Positions 6,341 through 8,809 of a stretch of DNA of 8,809 nucleotides are shown piece by piece (the first letter of the stretch is position 1; each line of letters begins with the position of its first letter). The notes beneath the pieces are model-generated. The model ran no database searches, was not told the origin of the DNA, and saw only the letters and a program-made list of their open reading frames with translations. Source of the DNA: an uncultured Porphyromonadaceae bacterium (GTDB taxonomy: Bacteria > Bacteroidota > Bacteroidia > Bacteroidales > Muribaculaceae); the NCBI GenBank assembly GCA_900552325.1, contig URZG01000077.1, positions 1 to 8,809 on the forward strand. Direction: 5' to 3'. The position numbers were made by a program, and so were the translations under genes.

Positions 6341-7555
6341 TCACTTCTTGAGCGTGAATGAGCGTGAGCACAGACGGTAACCGTCGGTGAAAATCTCCAC
6401 GGTGTATGTGCCGGGGGTAAGTGTGGAGGTTACGTTCCAGTAGAACTGGTCGTGAACCTCTTCGCCGGCGTATTCGATACCTTTGAGCGCGGTGCACCCT
6501 ACGGTGGATCCTTCGAAGCGGAAGGTGCCGGCGTTGCCGAGGAGATCGCCTTCGGGGTTGATGATGCGCAGGTAGAATACTTTCTGCCCAACGGGGGTGG
6601 AATTGTTCTGCGGCACGGTGAAGCCGACTTTGAGCTGGGCAGCCTTGGTGACGTTCTTCTCGGTCTTGCCGTTCTTTTTGAGGGCGGTCAGTGTGACTCC
6701 GGTCACGTTGAGTTTCTCGGCCAGGGTCATGCGCTCGTTGAGCTGACGGTTGTCAGCCTGCACATGCTCCACTTTCTGTGAGAGCTGCTGGTTCTCGGCC
6801 TTAACCTGCTGGTTCTCTTCGGAGAGCTGCTGGTTCTGCTGCTTGAGTTCGTTGATCTGCTCCACGTATGTGCGGAGGATCCCTTTGAGCGTCTCGATCT
6901 CGCCTTTCAGTTTTGAGATCTGTGCCGCCGACTTGTTCTTCTCGTTCTGAAGCTCCTGCAGCAGTTTCTCCACTTGCGCGCGTGCTGCGGAATACTTCTG
7001 CACGATGGAGTCGTTGGCCAGCAGTGAAGTCTGGTTCTCGTACTGGGCGAACTCATTGTTGAGCTGGTCGTATTCGTTGGAAAGCTGCAGCTGCTGGTTG
7101 GCAAGTTCCAGCTGTTCCTGCTGCTCCTTGAGCTGCTGCACCTCGCGGGAGTGCGACGTCTCGCGGAAAAGGAGGAAGGCAATGGCCGCCGCCAGGATAA
7201 CACCGAGGATTATCAGAAGGAGAGTCATCTTCTTTCCGATTCCCGGTTGGGCGGGTTTCACAGGCTCGAACTCATCGACCTCGGGAAATACCGGGCGTGC
7301 GGGGGTATCCCCGGCGGGCGTGTCGGCCGGAGCGGCCGCCGGCTGCCCGAAGGGCCGGAACGGTTGCTGCGGAGCCGATGCGGGTGTAGGCGTGGGTGTG
7401 GGAGCCGGAGCCGTGCGGGGCGCGGAGGTTGCGTTGGCTTCGGGGCGCGCCTGGGGCGCAGCAGGGGGAACCGGGGGGATCCCCGGGCCCTGCTGGCGCT
7501 GACGCGCCATCTCAGCCGCTTTGCGTAGTCTGTCGTTGAGAGTTTCTTCCGACAT
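6341..7555 (-). CDS. Unrecognised proline-rich, single-pass membrane protein with long coiled coil
   Basis: I do not recognise this 404-residue protein. Four parts are visible. Residues 1-108 are a hydrophilic region rich in Pro, Ala and Gln (including an alternating TPTPTP run) that ends in KK. Residues about 110-130 form one strong membrane helix (LLLIILGVILAAAIAFLLF). Residues about 132-282 form a Gln/Glu/Leu-rich coiled coil that includes three near-identical heptads beginning QNQQ or ENQQ (about 240-260). Residues about 283-404 look like a beta-sandwich, with alternating strands, PGTYTVEIF near the end, and two cysteines (354 and 396) that could pair. The basic residues before the helix suggest a cytoplasmic N-terminus and a periplasmic coiled coil and C-terminal domain. 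It starts 40 bp after secA and ends 4 bp before surE. A structural or envelope role is a guess; no enzyme motif is seen. Confidence 0.85.
   Translation of the reverse strand: MSEETLNDRLRKAAEMARQRQQGPGIPPVPPAAPQARPEANATSAPRTAPAPTPTPTPASAPQQPFRPFGQPAAAPADTPAGDTPARPVFPEVDEFEPVKPAQPGIGKKMTLLLIILGVILAAAIAFLLFRETSHSREVQQLKEQQEQLELANQQLQLSNEYDQLNNEFAQYENQTSLLANDSIVQKYSAARAQVEKLLQELQNEKNKSAAQISKLKGEIETLKGILRTYVEQINELKQQNQQLSEENQQVKAENQQLSQKVEHVQADNRQLNERMTLAEKLNVTGVTLTALKKNGKTEKNVTKAAQLKVGFTVPQNNSTPVGQKVFYLRIINPEGDLLGNAGTFRFEGSTVGCTALKGIEYAGEEVHDQFYWNVTSTLTPGTYTVEIFTDGYRLCSRSFTLKK
6785..6837. repeat. Three 21-bp tandem repeat units within the coiled-coil gene
   Basis: The 11-mer CTGCTGGTTCT occurs on the plus strand at 6785, 6806 and 6827, with an exact period of 21 bp. 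On the coding (minus) strand each unit encodes one heptad of the type (Q/E)NQQ(L/V)xx. The period therefore equals one coiled-coil heptad, which suggests in-frame duplication within the stalk. This is seen directly in the sequence. Confidence 0.8.
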
Positions 7556-7595
7556 GGCGAAAAGAGATTGGTTTTACATGTTTATTGCCGGGACA

Positions 7596-8809
7596 TCAGG
7601 CGTTGCGTCCGTGGCAGTTCTTGTATTTCTTGCCTGAGCCGCAGGGACAAGGATCGTTACGCCCTACGCGGGGCTGGGCCTTGACGGGACGGCGTGCCGG
7701 CTGGGGAGTGGCTCCCTGTGCGGCGGCGCGGTTGGCAGCCTCGCCGGGGAGGTTCTCCTTCGAGGCGGTGTACTGAGAGTAGTCGTTGCGACGTTCCGGC
7801 ATGGCGCTCTGAAGCTCGGGGCGCGGAGCGGCGGGACGGGCGGCCTCGGCTGAGCCGGAAGCGGGAATCGATTCCGTGCCGGATTCGTGGTGGGCTTCCT
7901 TCACGGCTTTCTCCTCAGCCTGTGGCGCGGACTCGTGGCGCTCGCTTTCAAGGGTGGCGTCGGAGGCTGTGGGGGCTTTGCGCACGAAGATCTGTCCGCG
8001 CATGAGGGCGGAGAGGGCTTTGGCGTTGAGGTTGTTGAGCATCCGCTCGAAGAGGTGGAACGACTCTACCTTATAGATCACCAGCGGGTCTTTCTGCTCA
8101 TAGGAGGCGTTCTGCACGCTCTGACGCAGGTCATCAAGCTCGCGGAGGTGTTCTTTCCAGAGTTCGTCGATACTTACCAGGAGGATGGCCTTGTGCCACT
8201 CCTTGACGATGTTGCGGCAGTCGGTGTTGTATGCCTCGTTGATGTCGACGCGGAGGGTGAAGATGCGTTTGCCGTCGGTGAGGGGCACTGCGATGAGTCC
8301 CTGTGCACCGCGTGTCTCGACCCATTCCTTAACAACGGGCATGGCAACTTCGGTGATGCGGGCGCTGCGGCGGTCGAGGTTTTCCTGGGCGGCATCGTAG
8401 AGAGCCTTGACCTTAACCTCTTTGGAGAGGGAGGTGAACTCTTTTTCGTCGAACGGCGGCTCGATAGTGAGCAGACGCATCAGTTCCATGCGCAGCTCCT
8501 CGTAGTCGGTGGGCTGGTCGTAGGTGGCGACGAGATTCTCCACGAGGTCGTACATCATATTGGCGATGTCGATGCCCACACGTTCGCCCAGGAGGGCGTG
8601 GTGGCGACGGTTGTAGATGTATGAACGCTGCTTGTTCATCACGTCGTCGTACTCGAGCAGACGTTTGCGGATACCGAAGTTGTTCTCTTCCACGCGTTTC
8701 TGGGCGTTCTCGATGGCGCGGGTAACCATCGAGCTTTCGATCATCTCGCCCTCTTTGAGACCGAGGGTATCGAGCATCTTCATCACGCGGTCGGTGGCGA
8801 AGAGGCGCA
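7596..8809 (-). CDS. secA: Preprotein translocase ATPase SecA, C-terminal part (cut by window edge)
   Basis: SecA is the cytoplasmic ATPase motor that drives unfolded preproteins through the SecYEG channel. Only the last 403 residues are in the window; the frame is open to base 8809, so the N-terminal ATPase domains lie outside. The visible part begins RLFATDRV, then shows LKEGEMIESSMVT and VEENNFGIRKRLLEYDDVMNKQR, which are highly conserved in SecA, followed by the helical wing and scaffold region (LWKEHLRELDDLRQSVQNA, then KDPLVIYKVESF). A linker of about 100 residues rich in Ala, Pro and Glu follows, and the protein ends in the zinc-binding tail DPCPCGSGKKYKNCHG (CxC-x8-CH), which in other bacteria contacts SecB and phospholipid. 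The GTG at 8786 is internal and not a start. Confidence 0.97.
   Translation of the reverse strand, partial: RLFATDRVMKMLDTLGLKEGEMIESSMVTRAIENAQKRVEENNFGIRKRLLEYDDVMNKQRSYIYNRRHHALLGERVGIDIANMMYDLVENLVATYDQPTDYEELRMELMRLLTIEPPFDEKEFTSLSKEVKVKALYDAAQENLDRRSARITEVAMPVVKEWVETRGAQGLIAVPLTDGKRIFTLRVDINEAYNTDCRNIVKEWHKAILLVSIDELWKEHLRELDDLRQSVQNASYEQKDPLVIYKVESFHLFERMLNNLNAKALSALMRGQIFVRKAPTASDATLESERHESAPQAEEKAVKEAHHESGTESIPASGSAEAARPAAPRPELQSAMPERRNDYSQYTASKENLPGEAANRAAAQGATPQPARRPVKAQPRVGRNDPCPCGSGKKYKNCHGRNA

Noticed and set aside
6785..6837. Evenly spaced repeats considered as a CRISPR-like array
   Set aside because: The 21-bp period is too short, there are no unique spacers, and the repeats are explained by coiled-coil heptads.
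7887..8624. Long open frame on the plus strand (245 codons) opposite secA
   Set aside because: It lies wholly opposite a certain SecA coding region. Its translation shows no motif and its openness follows from the GC-rich codon use of secA.

Overview
The window looks like a piece of chromosome from a Bacteroidales gut-type bacterium. A Muribaculaceae-like member is my best guess, and other fairly GC-rich Bacteroidales such as Alistipes are possible. The reasons are a class A2 (CfxA/CblA-like) beta-lactamase, a Bacteroidota-type promoter (TTTG, 20 bp, TAACTTTG) before pepT, start codons without clear Shine-Dalgarno sequences, and Bacteroidota-like SecA and antiporter sequences. All seven genes lie on the minus strand, so transcription runs from high to low coordinates.

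Layout in transcription order: (1) 8809-7596, the C-terminal part of secA, with its N-terminus outside the window; (2) 7555-6341, an unrecognised protein with a proline-rich N-terminus, one membrane helix, a long coiled coil and a C-terminal beta-type domain; (3) 6336-5581, surE nucleotidase; (4) 5571-3343, a CPA2-type cation:proton antiporter with two C-terminal RCK_C (TrkA-C) domains. Gaps of 40, 4 and 9 bp suggest one secA-led operon. An 81-bp gap follows that holds a well-matched promoter. The second operon is (5) 3261-2038, pepT tripeptidase; (6) about 2025-1126, miaA tRNA dimethylallyltransferase; (7) 1129-179, a lipoprotein class A beta-lactamase whose ATG overlaps the miaA stop as ATGA. 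The last 178 bases (1-178) are non-coding and hold a perfect 9-bp-arm palindrome inside a short direct repeat, plus a weak terminator candidate.

Most of the window is housekeeping: protein secretion, nucleotide salvage, ion homeostasis, peptide degradation and tRNA modification. I found no CRISPR array, RNA gene or intact mobile element. The points most worth a second look are: miaA has no ATG, GTG or TTG between the in-frame pepT stop and its P-loop; a beta-lactamase with Trp at the Ambler-170 position is translationally coupled to a tRNA-modification gene; and the coiled-coil envelope protein next to secA is undescribed as far as I can tell. I see no clear new multi-gene system.
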